Source: Variovorax sp. KK3
GTDB lineage: Bacteria > Pseudomonadota > Gammaproteobacteria > Burkholderiales > Burkholderiaceae_C
Direction of reading: 5' to 3'
NCBI RefSeq assembly: GCF_001984055.1
Contig: NZ_LYVO01000026.1
Span: 1-64,000, forward strand
DNA: 64,000 bases
Under the pieces are notes generated by a model. That model made no database searches. It worked only from the letters and a program-made list of their open reading frames with translations, and was not told the DNA's origin. Below are positions 54,662 to 62,713 of this stretch, in pieces. Each line of letters opens with the position of its first letter. Position 1 is the stretch's first letter. Made by a program: the position numbers and the translations under genes.

Positions 54662-55333
54662 ATGCGAATACTGATTGCGGAAGACGACCAGGTGCTGGCC
54701 GATGCGCTGTTGCGCAGCCTGCGCACCTCGGGCTCGGCGGTGGACCATGTGGCCACCGGCTCGCAAGCCGATGCCGCGCTGATGACCAACAGCGAATTCG
54801 ACCTGCTGATCCTCGACCTGGGCCTGCCCAACATGCACGGCCTGGAAATCCTCAAGCGGCTGCGCGCCCGCGGCTCCCAGTTGCCGGTGCTGGTGCTGAC
54901 GGCTGCCGACAGCGTGGAAGAACGCGTCAAGGGCCTGGACTACGGCGCCGACGACTACATGGCCAAGCCCTTCTCGCTGCAGGAACTGGAGGCACGCGTG
55001 CGCGCCCTCACGCGGCGCGGCATGGGCGCCACCAGCAATGCGATCAAGCACGGCCCGCTGGTCTACGACCAGGCGGGCCGGGTCGCCACCATCGACGGCA
55101 AGATGGTCGAGCTTTCGGCGCGCGAGCTGGGCCTGCTCGAGGTGCTGCTGCAGCGCGCCGGCCGGCTCGTCAGCAAGGACCAGCTGGTCGAGCGCCTGTG
55201 CGAATGGGGCGAGGAAGTCAGCCTCAACGCGATCGAGGTCTACATCCACCGCCTGCGCAAGAAGATCGAGAAGGGGCCGATCCACATCGCCACCGTGCGC
55301 GGGCTCGGCTACTGCCTAGAAAAGATCCCCTGA
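54662..55333 (+). CDS. OmpR/TctD-like response regulator
   Basis: A 223-residue response regulator. The receiver domain has MRILIAEDDQVLADALLRSL, the phosphoacceptor D52 in LDLGLPN and K102 in MAKPFSL. The winged-helix OmpR-type output domain (about 130-223) has LSARELGLLEVLLQ and LNAIEVYIHRLRKKI and ends VRGLGYCL. It resembles TctD/QseB. The sensor kinase gene starts 28 bases after the stop. Confidence 0.95.
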   Translation: MRILIAEDDQVLADALLRSLRTSGSAVDHVATGSQADAALMTNSEFDLLILDLGLPNMHGLEILKRLRARGSQLPVLVLTAADSVEERVKGLDYGADDYMAKPFSLQELEARVRALTRRGMGATSNAIKHGPLVYDQAGRVATIDGKMVELSARELGLLEVLLQRAGRLVSKDQLVERLCEWGEEVSLNAIEVYIHRLRKKIEKGPIHIATVRGLGYCLEKIP

Positions 55334-55361
55334 TCCGCCACCTCTGTTTCCCGGGCGCTCG

Positions 55362-56813
55362 GTGAAGCTCTTCCAGCGCGCGCAGCGCTCCCTCTTCGGC
55401 GAGATCCTCGATTGGATGCTCACGCCGCTCCTGCTGCTGGTGCCGGTAAGCATCGGCGTGACCTGGCTCGTGGCCCAGGGCATCGCCAACGCGCCCTTCG
55501 ACCGCACGCTCGAATACAACATCCAGGCGCTGGCCCGGCTGGTGGACGTGACGGCCCGGCAAGAGCCCTTTCTGCTGCCGCCCACGGCCCACGAGATCCT
55601 GCGGGCCCACGACGCAGACCACGTCTACTTCCAGCTGCTCGACGGCGACGGCCGGCTCCTCGCCGGCGAACGCGACCTGCCGGAGCCCAACACCGACGAG
55701 CCACCCGCGTCGGGCGTGGTCTACCTGCACAACGCCGCCTTCCACGGCCAGCCCGTGCGCGTGGCCTCGCTGTGGATCGCCGGCCAGACGCCCGAAGCGC
55801 CCCCGGCCCTGCTGCAGCTGGCCGAGACGCGCGAAAAGCAGTCGGTGCTGGCCGGCGAGATCATCAAGGGCGTGCTGCTGCCGCAGTTCGCCATCCTGCC
55901 GCTGGCGGTGCTGCTGATCTGGCTGGCGCTGGTGCGCGGCATCAAGCCGCTGTCGGTGATCGAGGCGCGCATCCGCGAGCGCCGGCCGGGCGACCTGAGC
56001 CCGCTCGACGAATCTTCGGTGCCGCTGGAAGTCGTGCCGCTGGTGCTCTCGGTCAACGACCTGCTGAACAAGCTCAGCGACTCGATCGGCACGCAGAAGC
56101 GCTTTCTGGCCGATGCGGCACACCAGCTCAAGACGCCGCTGGCGGGGCTGCGCATGCAGGCCGACCTGGCGCAGCGAGAAGGCGCCGACGCGGCCGAACT
56201 CAAGCAGTCGCTCAAGCAGATCGGCCGCGCGAGCATCCGCGCCACGCACACGGTGAATCAATTGCTGTCGCTGGCCCGCGCCGAGGGCGGCGGCGCGGCC
56301 ATCGCGCGGCAGTCCTGCGACCTGGCGAAGCTCACGATCGAGGTGGTGCGCGAGGCAGTGCCGCGCGCCATCGAGAAACGCATCGACCTGGGCTACGACG
56401 GCGCCGAGCCGGGCGCGCCGGGCGTGGTGCTCGAAGGCAATCCAACCTTGCTGAAGGAGCTGGTGCGCAACCTGGTGGACAACGCGATCAACTACACGCC
56501 CTCGACACCCGCGCGCCCCGGCGTGATCACAGCGCGCGTGCTGGGCGACCCCTTCGGCCGCATCATCATCCTGCAGGTCGAAGACAACGGCCCCGGCATC
56601 CCCGAAGGCGAACGCGAGCTGGTGTTCGAGCCCTTCTATCGCGTGCTCGGCAACGAGGCCGACGGCTCCGGCCTGGGCCTGCCGATCGTGCGGGAGATCG
56701 CGCGCAAGCACCATGCGACCGTGAGCCTCGAAGACGCCCATCCGGCCCAGCGCCCGCTGGGGGCGCGCTTCAGCCTGCGCTTCGACGCCAACGACCTCGA
56801 GGAAGAAGACTGA
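55362..56813 (+). CDS. TctE-like sensor histidine kinase
   Basis: A 483-residue kinase starting with GTG. Two membrane helices (about residues 18-40 and 171-191) flank a periplasmic 2CSK_N-type sensor domain, as in TctE/QseC. H254 lies in LADAAHQLKTPLAGLRM. N-box (LVRNLVDNAINYTP), G1 (VEDNGPGIPEGE) and G2 (GSGLGLPIV) boxes follow. TctE systems normally sense tricarboxylates beside tctCBA transporter genes, but none is present here, so the ligand is open. Confidence 0.94.
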   Translation: MKLFQRAQRSLFGEILDWMLTPLLLLVPVSIGVTWLVAQGIANAPFDRTLEYNIQALARLVDVTARQEPFLLPPTAHEILRAHDADHVYFQLLDGDGRLLAGERDLPEPNTDEPPASGVVYLHNAAFHGQPVRVASLWIAGQTPEAPPALLQLAETREKQSVLAGEIIKGVLLPQFAILPLAVLLIWLALVRGIKPLSVIEARIRERRPGDLSPLDESSVPLEVVPLVLSVNDLLNKLSDSIGTQKRFLADAAHQLKTPLAGLRMQADLAQREGADAAELKQSLKQIGRASIRATHTVNQLLSLARAEGGGAAIARQSCDLAKLTIEVVREAVPRAIEKRIDLGYDGAEPGAPGVVLEGNPTLLKELVRNLVDNAINYTPSTPARPGVITARVLGDPFGRIIILQVEDNGPGIPEGERELVFEPFYRVLGNEADGSGLGLPIVREIARKHHATVSLEDAHPAQRPLGARFSLRFDANDLEEED

Positions 56814-56837
56814 ACGCCGGGCCTCGACGGGGCAGGA

Positions 56838-57029
56838 CTAAGGCCTGGGCGCCGACTCGTCCTTGAGGATCTTCAGCATCTGCGGCCGGATCTGCTGCGT
56901 GAGCCGCTCCGGCTCGCCCTGCGCCAGGCTTGCGGGCACCATGCCGAACATGGCCAGCCCGCCACGCGACCAGGTGAAGTACAGCAGGTTGGCCACCAGC
57001 AGCAGAACGACGAGCACGCGCAACGGCAT
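56838..57029 (-). CDS. Small membrane-anchored hypothetical protein
   Basis: A 63-residue protein with one N-terminal membrane helix (PLRVLVVLLLVANLLYFTW) and a short soluble tail with ERLTQQIRPQMLKIL. This resembles the anchor region of SPOR-type proteins often found next to birA in betaproteobacteria, but no SPOR domain is present. It starts 5 bases after the birA stop, the last gene of the SET-birA operon. Function unknown. Confidence 0.78.
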   Translation of the reverse strand: MPLRVLVVLLLVANLLYFTWSRGGLAMFGMVPASLAQGEPERLTQQIRPQMLKILKDESAPRP

Positions 57030-57034
57030 GGATC

Positions 57035-57829
57035 TCAGCCCGCGGCGCGCGGCCGCACGCTCACTTCGGAACTGGTGACGGTCTTCATGCCCGAGGCCGT
57101 GCGCACCAGCAACTCGCCGCCCCAGCCGACGCCTTCACAGTGGCCCGTGGTGCCGTCGCTGAGTTGCACCTCGCGTCCGCGCAGCAGGTCACGCGCAGCA
57201 AAGCGCTCGGCAAAGGGCACGAAGCCGCGCTCGCCGAACAGCAGCACCTGCGACACCAGCGGCGGCACGATCTCGCGCAGCAGCTGGGGCGCGGTGGCAT
57301 CGGGGCGCCACTGCGCGATCCAGGCCGGCGCGGTGCTCATGCCCGTGCCCTCGCGCGCGCCGATGTTGATGCCGATGCCGATCACCAGGTAGCGCTCGGC
57401 GATGCCGTCCTGCGGCACGGCGGTTTCGATCAGGATGCCGCCGAGCTTGCGCTCGTTCACCCACAGGTCGTTGGGCCACTTGAGCGCGACGTCGGCCGCG
57501 TTCGACGGGTCGAGGCTCTCGGCCACGCTGACGCCGACCGCGAGCGACAGGCCGGACCAGTCCCGCGGCATCAGCGGCAGCCCCAGCGAGAAGGTCAGCG
57601 AGGCGGGCTCGCGCTCGGCCTGCGCGCTCTGCCAGGGCCGGCCCATGCGGCCGCGGCCGGCCGTCTGCCGCTTCGCGACCATCAGCGTCGGCTGAATGCG
57701 GCCATCGCGCGCCCGGCGCATCAGCTCGCTGCTGGTCGAGTCGATCTCGTCGACCACCTCGACGGCCAGCCCCGGCAGCTGCGGGGCCACTGCCGCGGCG
57801 ATCGCGTCTTCGAACCAGGAGTCGGCCAT
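57035..57829 (-). CDS. birA: Biotin-[acetyl-CoA-carboxylase] ligase
   Basis: A 264-residue biotin-protein ligase that activates biotin to biotinyl-AMP and attaches it to the carboxylase carrier protein. Motifs: RQTAGRGRMGRPWQS (adenylate loop, residues about 55-70), LKWPNDLWVNERKLGG and GIGINI. There is no N-terminal helix-turn-helix, so it is the monofunctional class I form without repressor activity. It starts two bases after the SET gene stop, and its start is set by that coupling. Confidence 0.93.
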   Translation of the reverse strand: MADSWFEDAIAAAVAPQLPGLAVEVVDEIDSTSSELMRRARDGRIQPTLMVAKRQTAGRGRMGRPWQSAQAEREPASLTFSLGLPLMPRDWSGLSLAVGVSVAESLDPSNAADVALKWPNDLWVNERKLGGILIETAVPQDGIAERYLVIGIGINIGAREGTGMSTAPAWIAQWRPDATAPQLLREIVPPLVSQVLLFGERGFVPFAERFAARDLLRGREVQLSDGTTGHCEGVGWGGELLVRTASGMKTVTSSEVSVRPRAAG

Positions 57830-57831
57830 GG

Positions 57832-58389
57832 TCAGTGCTTGCCGTTCTTTCCGGCCTTGTTGCTCTTCTCGCTCTTCTTGCTCTTCTTGCCCTTGTTCTT
57901 TTTCTTCTTGCCTTTTTTCTCTTCCCCGGCCGCGAGCAGCGTGCCGCGGCACTCGCCGGAGCCGCACCAGCAAGGGAACTCGGCCTTGAGCTTCTTCGTG
58001 AGCGGCTCGTCGATGATCAAACCGTAGTCGTAGTTGAGTTCTTCGCCGGCGGCGATGTTGCGCAGCGCCTTGATGAAGACGCGGCCGCCGTCCTCGTCGG
58101 CCTCGCAGTTGGGCTCGCACGAGTGGTTGATCCAGCGCGCGGCATTGCCCTTGACGCCGCCGTCGATCACACGCTCGTCATCGATGTGGAAGTAGAAGGT
58201 GTGGTTGGGCTGCGCCGGGTCGTGCGGGTGGCGACGCAGCGCCTCGGGCCAGCTGATCAGCTCGCCCTTGTATTCGATCAGGGTCTCGCCCTCGGCGATG
58301 TCCGTCACGGCGAACACGCCGTTGCCATGCACGCCGGAGCGCCGGGTCTGGATGCGGCGACCGCCGGTTGTGGGGGATTTGGAAGGCAT
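57832..58389 (-). CDS. SET-domain protein lysine methyltransferase with Lys-rich tail
   Basis: A 185-residue SET protein. SAM-binding GNGVFA near residue 23; the pseudoknot motif RWINHSCEPNCEA (N88, H89); ELNYDYG with Y120 and Y122; and a post-SET zinc motif CWCGSGEC (C140, C142, C147). After residue 157 the tail is mostly Lys with Gly, Ser and Asn, like a histone tail. SET enzymes methylate lysine; the bacterial substrate is unknown. It leads an operon with birA and is divergent from topB with about 140 bases between starts. Confidence 0.9.
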   Translation of the reverse strand: MPSKSPTTGGRRIQTRRSGVHGNGVFAVTDIAEGETLIEYKGELISWPEALRRHPHDPAQPNHTFYFHIDDERVIDGGVKGNAARWINHSCEPNCEADEDGGRVFIKALRNIAAGEELNYDYGLIIDEPLTKKLKAEFPCWCGSGECRGTLLAAGEEKKGKKKKNKGKKSKKSEKSNKAGKNGKH

Positions 58390-58530
58390 CGCCGAAGTCT
58401 GTTAGTTTGAATATGTACGCATGCGCGTGCGCGTGCGCACGCGAGAAGCCGCAGATTGTAGATGTGGCTTCCGCGCTCCCGCACAGGGTGTGGCCGGGGC
58501 CCCGCGTCGGCCGGACAAGAGGAACAGTTG

Positions 58531-61461
58531 ATGAAGACATTGGTAATTGCAGAGAAGCCTTCGGTGGCACAGGACATCGTGCGCGCGCTCACGCCGGTCG
58601 CCGGCAAGTTCGACAAGCACGAAGAGCACTTCGAGAACGAGCAGTACGTCGTGACCAGCGCCGTGGGCCACCTGGTGGAGATCCAGGCGCCCGAAGAGTT
58701 CGACGTGAAGCGCGGCAAGTGGAGCTTCGCCAACCTGCCCGTCATTCCGCCGCGCTTCGACCTCAAGCCGGTGGACAAGACCAAGACCCGGCTCAACGCG
58801 GTGGTCAAGCAGGCGCGGCGCAAGGACGTGAGCCAGCTCATCAACGCCTGCGACGCGGGCCGCGAGGGCGAGCTGATCTTCCGCCTCATCGAGCAGTACG
58901 CCGGCGGCAAGGCGCCGCTGGGCAAGCCGGTGCGGCGCCTGTGGCTGCAGTCGATGACGCCGCAGGCCATCCGCGACGGCTTCGACCAGCTGCGCAGCGA
59001 GCAGCAGATGCAGGGCCTGGCCGATGCGGCGCGTTCGCGCTCCGAAGCCGACTGGCTGGTCGGCATCAACGGCACGCGCGCCATGACCGCCTTCAACTCG
59101 CGCGACGGCGGCTTCTTCCTGACCACCGTGGGCCGGGTGCAGACGCCCACGCTGTCGGTGGTGGTGGAGCGCGAGGAAAAGATCCGCAAGTTCGTCAGCC
59201 GCGACTATTGGGAAGTGCACGGCACCTTCCTGGCCGAGGCGGGCGACTATCCCGGCAAGTGGTTCAACCCTGAGTGGAAGAAGCCGCCGCCCGGCCCCGA
59301 CGGCCTGCCCGACCCCGAGCAGCGCGCCGACCGCGTCTGGAGCCAGCGCGAGGCCGAGGCCATCGCCCAGGCCGCGCGCGGGCGCACGGCCAGCGTCACC
59401 GAGGAAAGCAAGCCCACCACGCAGGCATCGCCGCTGCTGTTCGACCTGACCTCGCTGCAGCGCGAGGCCAACAGCCGCTTCGGCTACAGCGCCAAGACCA
59501 CGCTGGCCCTGGCCCAGAGCCTGTACGAACGCCACAAGGCATTGACCTATCCGCGGACCGACTCGCGCGCGCTGCCCGAGGACTACCTGCCGGTGGTGCA
59601 CAAGACGATGGAAATGCTGTCGACCAGCGGCATGCGCCACCTCGCGCCCTTCGCGAAAGAGGCCATCGACGGCAAGTACGTGAAGCCCACCAAGCGCGTC
59701 TTCGACAACGCCAAGGTCAGCGACCACTTTGCGATCATCCCGACGCTGCAGGCCCCCAGCGGCCTGTCGGAGGCCGAGCAGAAGCTGTACGACTTCGTGG
59801 TCCGGCGTTTTCTTTCGGTGTTCTTCCCGAGCGCCGAATACCAGATCACCACGCGCATCAGCACGGTGCAGCACGAGGGCAAGAAGTACACCTTCCGCAG
59901 CGACGGCAAGGTGCTGGTCAAGGCCGGCTGGCTCGCGATCTATGGCAAGGAAGCAGAGGACGAGGAAAAGACCGACGACAAGGACAGCAAGCGCCTGGTG
60001 CCGGTGAAGCCCGGCGAGCAGGTCAACGTCGAGTCGGTCGAGCCCAAGGGCCTGAAGACCCGCCCGCCGGCGCGCTATTCCGAAGCCACGCTGCTGGGCG
60101 CCATGGAAGGCGCCGGCAAGACCATCGACGACGACGAATTGCGCGAGGCGATGCAGGAGAAAGGGCTCGGCACGCCGGCCACACGCGCCGCCATCATCGA
60201 AGGCCTGCTGGCCGAAAAGTACATGTTGCGCGAAGGCCGCGAGCTCATCCCGACCGCCAAGGCCTTCCAGCTCATGACGCTGCTGCGGGGCCTGGGCGTG
60301 GAAGAGCTGTCCAAGGCCGAACTCACCGGCGAATGGGAACACAAGCTCTCGCAGATGGAGCACGGCCAGCTCAGCCGTGCCGCCTTCATGCGCGAGATCG
60401 CCGAGATGACGCAGCACATCGTGCGCAAGGCCAAGGAATACGACCGCGACACCGTGCCCGGCGACTACGCCACGCTCGCGACGCCGTGCCCCAACTGCGG
60501 CGGCGTGGTGCGCGAAAACTACCGCCGCTACGCCTGCACCGGCAAGCAGGGGCAGGAACCGTGCGGCTTCTCCTTCGGCAAGTCGCCGGCCGGCCGCACC
60601 TTCGAAGTGGCCGAGGCCGAGCAGCTGCTGCGCGACAAGCACATCGGCCCGCTCGAAGGCTTCCGCTCGAAGGCCGGCTGGCCCTTCACCTCCGAGATCA
60701 TCATCAAGTTCGATGAAGAGGCGAAGAACTGGAAGCTGGAGTTCGACTTCGGCGACGACAAGGAGGGCGAGACCGGCGAGATCGTCGACTTCAGCGGCCA
60801 GCACGCGCTGGGTCCCTGCCCCAAGTGCGGTGCGCACGTGTTCGAGAACGCCAGCAACTACGTCTGCGAGAAGTCGGTGCCCACCGAGGCACAGCCGACG
60901 CCGAGCTGCGACTTCAAGACCGGCAAGATCATCCTGCAGCAGCCGGTCGACCGCGCCCAGGTCGAGAAGCTGCTGGCCACCGGCAAGACCGACCTGCTCG
61001 ACAAGTTCGTCTCGATGCGCACGCGCCGGTCGTTCAAGGCCTTCCTGGCCTGGAACGCCGAGGAGGGCAAGGTGAGCTTCGAGTTCGAGCCACGCGAAGG
61101 CAAGAGCAAGTTTCCGCCGCGCAAGACCTTCGCCGCCAAGGCCGCGCCGGCAGCGAAGAAGACGGCTGCGGGCAGCAAGGCCAAGGCGCCGGCCGCCAAG
61201 AAGGCCGCGGCACCCAAGGCAGCGCGCAAGCCATCGGCCGGCCTCAAGCCCAGCGATGCGCTCGCCGCGGTGATCGGCACGGAACCTGTGGCGCGCACCG
61301 AGGTCATCAAGAAGCTGTGGGACTACATCAAGGCCCACAACCTGCAGGACGCAGCCAACAAGCGCGCGGTCAACGCCGACGCCAAGCTGAGGCCTGTTTT
61401 CGGGAAGGACCAAGTCACCATGTTCGAAATCGCGGGCATCGTGGGCAAGCACCTCAGCTGA
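58531..61461 (+). CDS. topB: DNA topoisomerase III with zinc ribbons, Lys/Ala linker and SWIB domain
   Basis: A 976-residue type IA topoisomerase; E. coli TopB has 653. The toprim domain starts MKTLVIAEKPSVAQDIVRAL and has DAGREGELIF. The catalytic Tyr is near residue 340 in LTYPRTDSR. Two zinc ribbons (CPNCGGVV ... from about 653; CPKCGAHV ... from about 763) follow. Residues about 868-905 are Lys/Ala-rich repeats like histone H1 tails. The C-terminus (about 905-976; LKPSDALAAVIGTEP, VIKKLWDYIKAHNLQD, TMFEIAGIV) is a SWIB/MDM2 domain, a eukaryote-like chromatin-remodelling fold. AAGAGG precedes the ATG. Its role is decatenation and recombination-intermediate resolution. Confidence 0.93.
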   Translation: MKTLVIAEKPSVAQDIVRALTPVAGKFDKHEEHFENEQYVVTSAVGHLVEIQAPEEFDVKRGKWSFANLPVIPPRFDLKPVDKTKTRLNAVVKQARRKDVSQLINACDAGREGELIFRLIEQYAGGKAPLGKPVRRLWLQSMTPQAIRDGFDQLRSEQQMQGLADAARSRSEADWLVGINGTRAMTAFNSRDGGFFLTTVGRVQTPTLSVVVEREEKIRKFVSRDYWEVHGTFLAEAGDYPGKWFNPEWKKPPPGPDGLPDPEQRADRVWSQREAEAIAQAARGRTASVTEESKPTTQASPLLFDLTSLQREANSRFGYSAKTTLALAQSLYERHKALTYPRTDSRALPEDYLPVVHKTMEMLSTSGMRHLAPFAKEAIDGKYVKPTKRVFDNAKVSDHFAIIPTLQAPSGLSEAEQKLYDFVVRRFLSVFFPSAEYQITTRISTVQHEGKKYTFRSDGKVLVKAGWLAIYGKEAEDEEKTDDKDSKRLVPVKPGEQVNVESVEPKGLKTRPPARYSEATLLGAMEGAGKTIDDDELREAMQEKGLGTPATRAAIIEGLLAEKYMLREGRELIPTAKAFQLMTLLRGLGVEELSKAELTGEWEHKLSQMEHGQLSRAAFMREIAEMTQHIVRKAKEYDRDTVPGDYATLATPCPNCGGVVRENYRRYACTGKQGQEPCGFSFGKSPAGRTFEVAEAEQLLRDKHIGPLEGFRSKAGWPFTSEIIIKFDEEAKNWKLEFDFGDDKEGETGEIVDFSGQHALGPCPKCGAHVFENASNYVCEKSVPTEAQPTPSCDFKTGKIILQQPVDRAQVEKLLATGKTDLLDKFVSMRTRRSFKAFLAWNAEEGKVSFEFEPREGKSKFPPRKTFAAKAAPAAKKTAAGSKAKAPAAKKAAAPKAARKPSAGLKPSDALAAVIGTEPVARTEVIKKLWDYIKAHNLQDAANKRAVNADAKLRPVFGKDQVTMFEIAGIVGKHLS

Positions 61462-61472
61462 AGGAGATCGCC

Positions 61473-61655
61473 TTGAAGAAACTTGTTCCCGCCCTCTGTC
61501 TCGCGATGGCGCTTGGCTTGACGGCCGGCTGTGCGTCGTCGCGGGGCGGTGGCGACGCCGGCAGCACGGCCGGCAGCGGCAGCAGCGGCATCACCGTGTT
61601 CGGAACCATCGACGCGGGCGTCAGCAACACGCGCAACCGCTCGTCGCGCGACTGA
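61473..61655 (+). CDS. Small lipoprotein
   Basis: A 60-residue secreted lipoprotein. TTG start with AAGGAG six bases upstream. The signal peptide ends in a lipobox LTAGC (Cys 20). The mature part is about 40 residues and Gly/Ser-rich (SSRGGGDAGSTAGS), ending ITVFGTIDAGVSNTRN. It lies 11 bases after the topB stop. Function unknown; the tail vaguely recalls the start of a porin beta-strand. Confidence 0.72.
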   Translation: MKKLVPALCLAMALGLTAGCASSRGGGDAGSTAGSGSSGITVFGTIDAGVSNTRNRSSRD

Positions 61656-61689
61656 TCTTCGCGGCGTCGATGCGCCGCCGCGGCCGCGT

Positions 61690-62571
61690 TCAGCGCATCA
61701 GCAGTGCCTGGCGCAGCAGCCGCGCGGCGCGGTTGCGGATGCGTCCGGGCGCGCTGCGCAGCGGCCCCCGCGGGCTGACCTTGGCGGTCGCGCAGGCCCA
61801 GAGAAAGTCTTCGAGGATGGCTGTGTCGTCCACCGTTTCGGTGCTGCCGTACTTGTGGAACTCCGGGTGCCATTGGGTGGCCGAGATGTAGCTGCGGCCG
61901 CGGCCGTCCTTGCGGCGGATCGCCTCCGGCACGTGGTCGGGCACGCTCCAAGCCTCGACCTCGAAGTTGGGCGCGAGATCCTTCACGCCCTGGTGGTGGA
62001 TGCTGTTGACCCGGGCCCGCTCCACACCCGGGTACAGCTTCGACAGCCGCGTGCCGGGCACGATGCCGATCTCGTGGAAGTTCTGGTCGTAGGTCACGGG
62101 GTCGCGGTGCCGAAGCGCGTTGGGATGCTGCGCCTCGATGTCCTGGTAGAGCGTGCCGCCGAAGGCCACGTTGATGAGCTGCAGTCCGCGGCAGACGCCG
62201 AAGATGGGCTTGCCGGCCTGCTCGAAGGCTTCGACCAGCGCCAGGTCGTAGAGGTCGCGGATGCGGTCGCCGATCCACGCGTCCTTGAGCGGCACCTCGC
62301 CGTAGCTGCCGGGCCAAACGTCGGCTCCGCCGTGCATGACCACGCCATCGAGCCACTCGGCGTAATGCGAGAGCTTGGTGTCGCCGCGTGCGGTCTCGCC
62401 CGTGGGGCAGGGAACCATCACCACCATGGCGCCGGCCGACATCAGCCAATGCGCGATCGACTGCTCGACGTATTGGAGCGTCTTGTTGGTGAACAAGGAC
62501 CGATCCGGGTCGGCATGAGAGAAGCAGGCGGAGAGGCCGATCTTGAGCCGGCCGGAAACGGTTTGTGACAT
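61690..62571 (-). CDS. PuuD-like class I glutamine amidotransferase (gamma-glutamyl-GABA hydrolase)
   Basis: A 293-residue GATase1 protein with the nucleophile C127 in FGVCRGLQLI and the His/Glu pair in TQWHPEFH. PuuD-type motifs include HGGADVWPGSY. Such enzymes hydrolyse gamma-glutamyl-gamma-aminobutyrate in putrescine breakdown, but relatives act on other gamma-glutamyl amides. It stands alone and is divergent from an isomerase-fold gene across a palindrome-rich region. An in-frame TTG three codons before the ATG is ignored. Confidence 0.88.
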   Translation of the reverse strand: MSQTVSGRLKIGLSACFSHADPDRSLFTNKTLQYVEQSIAHWLMSAGAMVVMVPCPTGETARGDTKLSHYAEWLDGVVMHGGADVWPGSYGEVPLKDAWIGDRIRDLYDLALVEAFEQAGKPIFGVCRGLQLINVAFGGTLYQDIEAQHPNALRHRDPVTYDQNFHEIGIVPGTRLSKLYPGVERARVNSIHHQGVKDLAPNFEVEAWSVPDHVPEAIRRKDGRGRSYISATQWHPEFHKYGSTETVDDTAILEDFLWACATAKVSPRGPLRSAPGRIRNRAARLLRQALLMR

Positions 62572-62601
62572 CGCGATCAAGACGAACAGTAGGAATATTC
62601 T

Positions 62602-62656
62602 GGAACGTTCCGGGCACTTGTCCAGTGGACAGCCCGCCCCGCACGTTTGTCGGACA
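62602..62656. promoter_or_regulatory. Cluster of three palindromic sites in divergent control region
   Basis: GGAACGTTCC (62602-62611), TGTCCAGTGGACA (62619-62631) and TGTCGGACA (62648-62656) are each inverted repeats, packed in 55 bases between the puuD-like and isomerase-like genes. The last two share TGTC/GACA half-sites, in line with GntR (FadR-type) operators of the T-x-G-T-N3-A-C form. No regulator gene is adjacent. Confidence 0.5.
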
Positions 62657-62713
62657 GGACCGCACAGCTAGGATGCGCCTGCGCCATCATGCGCCCCAAG
62701 ATCAGGAGACCGA

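Noticed and set aside
57832-58120. Lys-rich tail of the SET protein as a frameshift artefact
   Set aside because: The tail is in frame with the post-SET zinc motif, ends at a clean stop two bases before birA, and the DNA shows regular AAG codons, so it is real.
58402-61452. 1016-codon minus-strand frame opposite topB
   Set aside because: Mirror of the strongly supported topB gene; its peptide is Leu/Ala/His-rich with no domain.
61473-61655. Porin fragment (FGTIDAGV resembles a porin start)
   Set aside because: The frame is only 60 codons, complete with lipobox and stop, and no porin follows.
61661-61678. Terminator GCGGCG-loop-CGCCGC after the lipoprotein gene
   Set aside because: The hairpin is short and has no T-tract on either strand, so it is not called.
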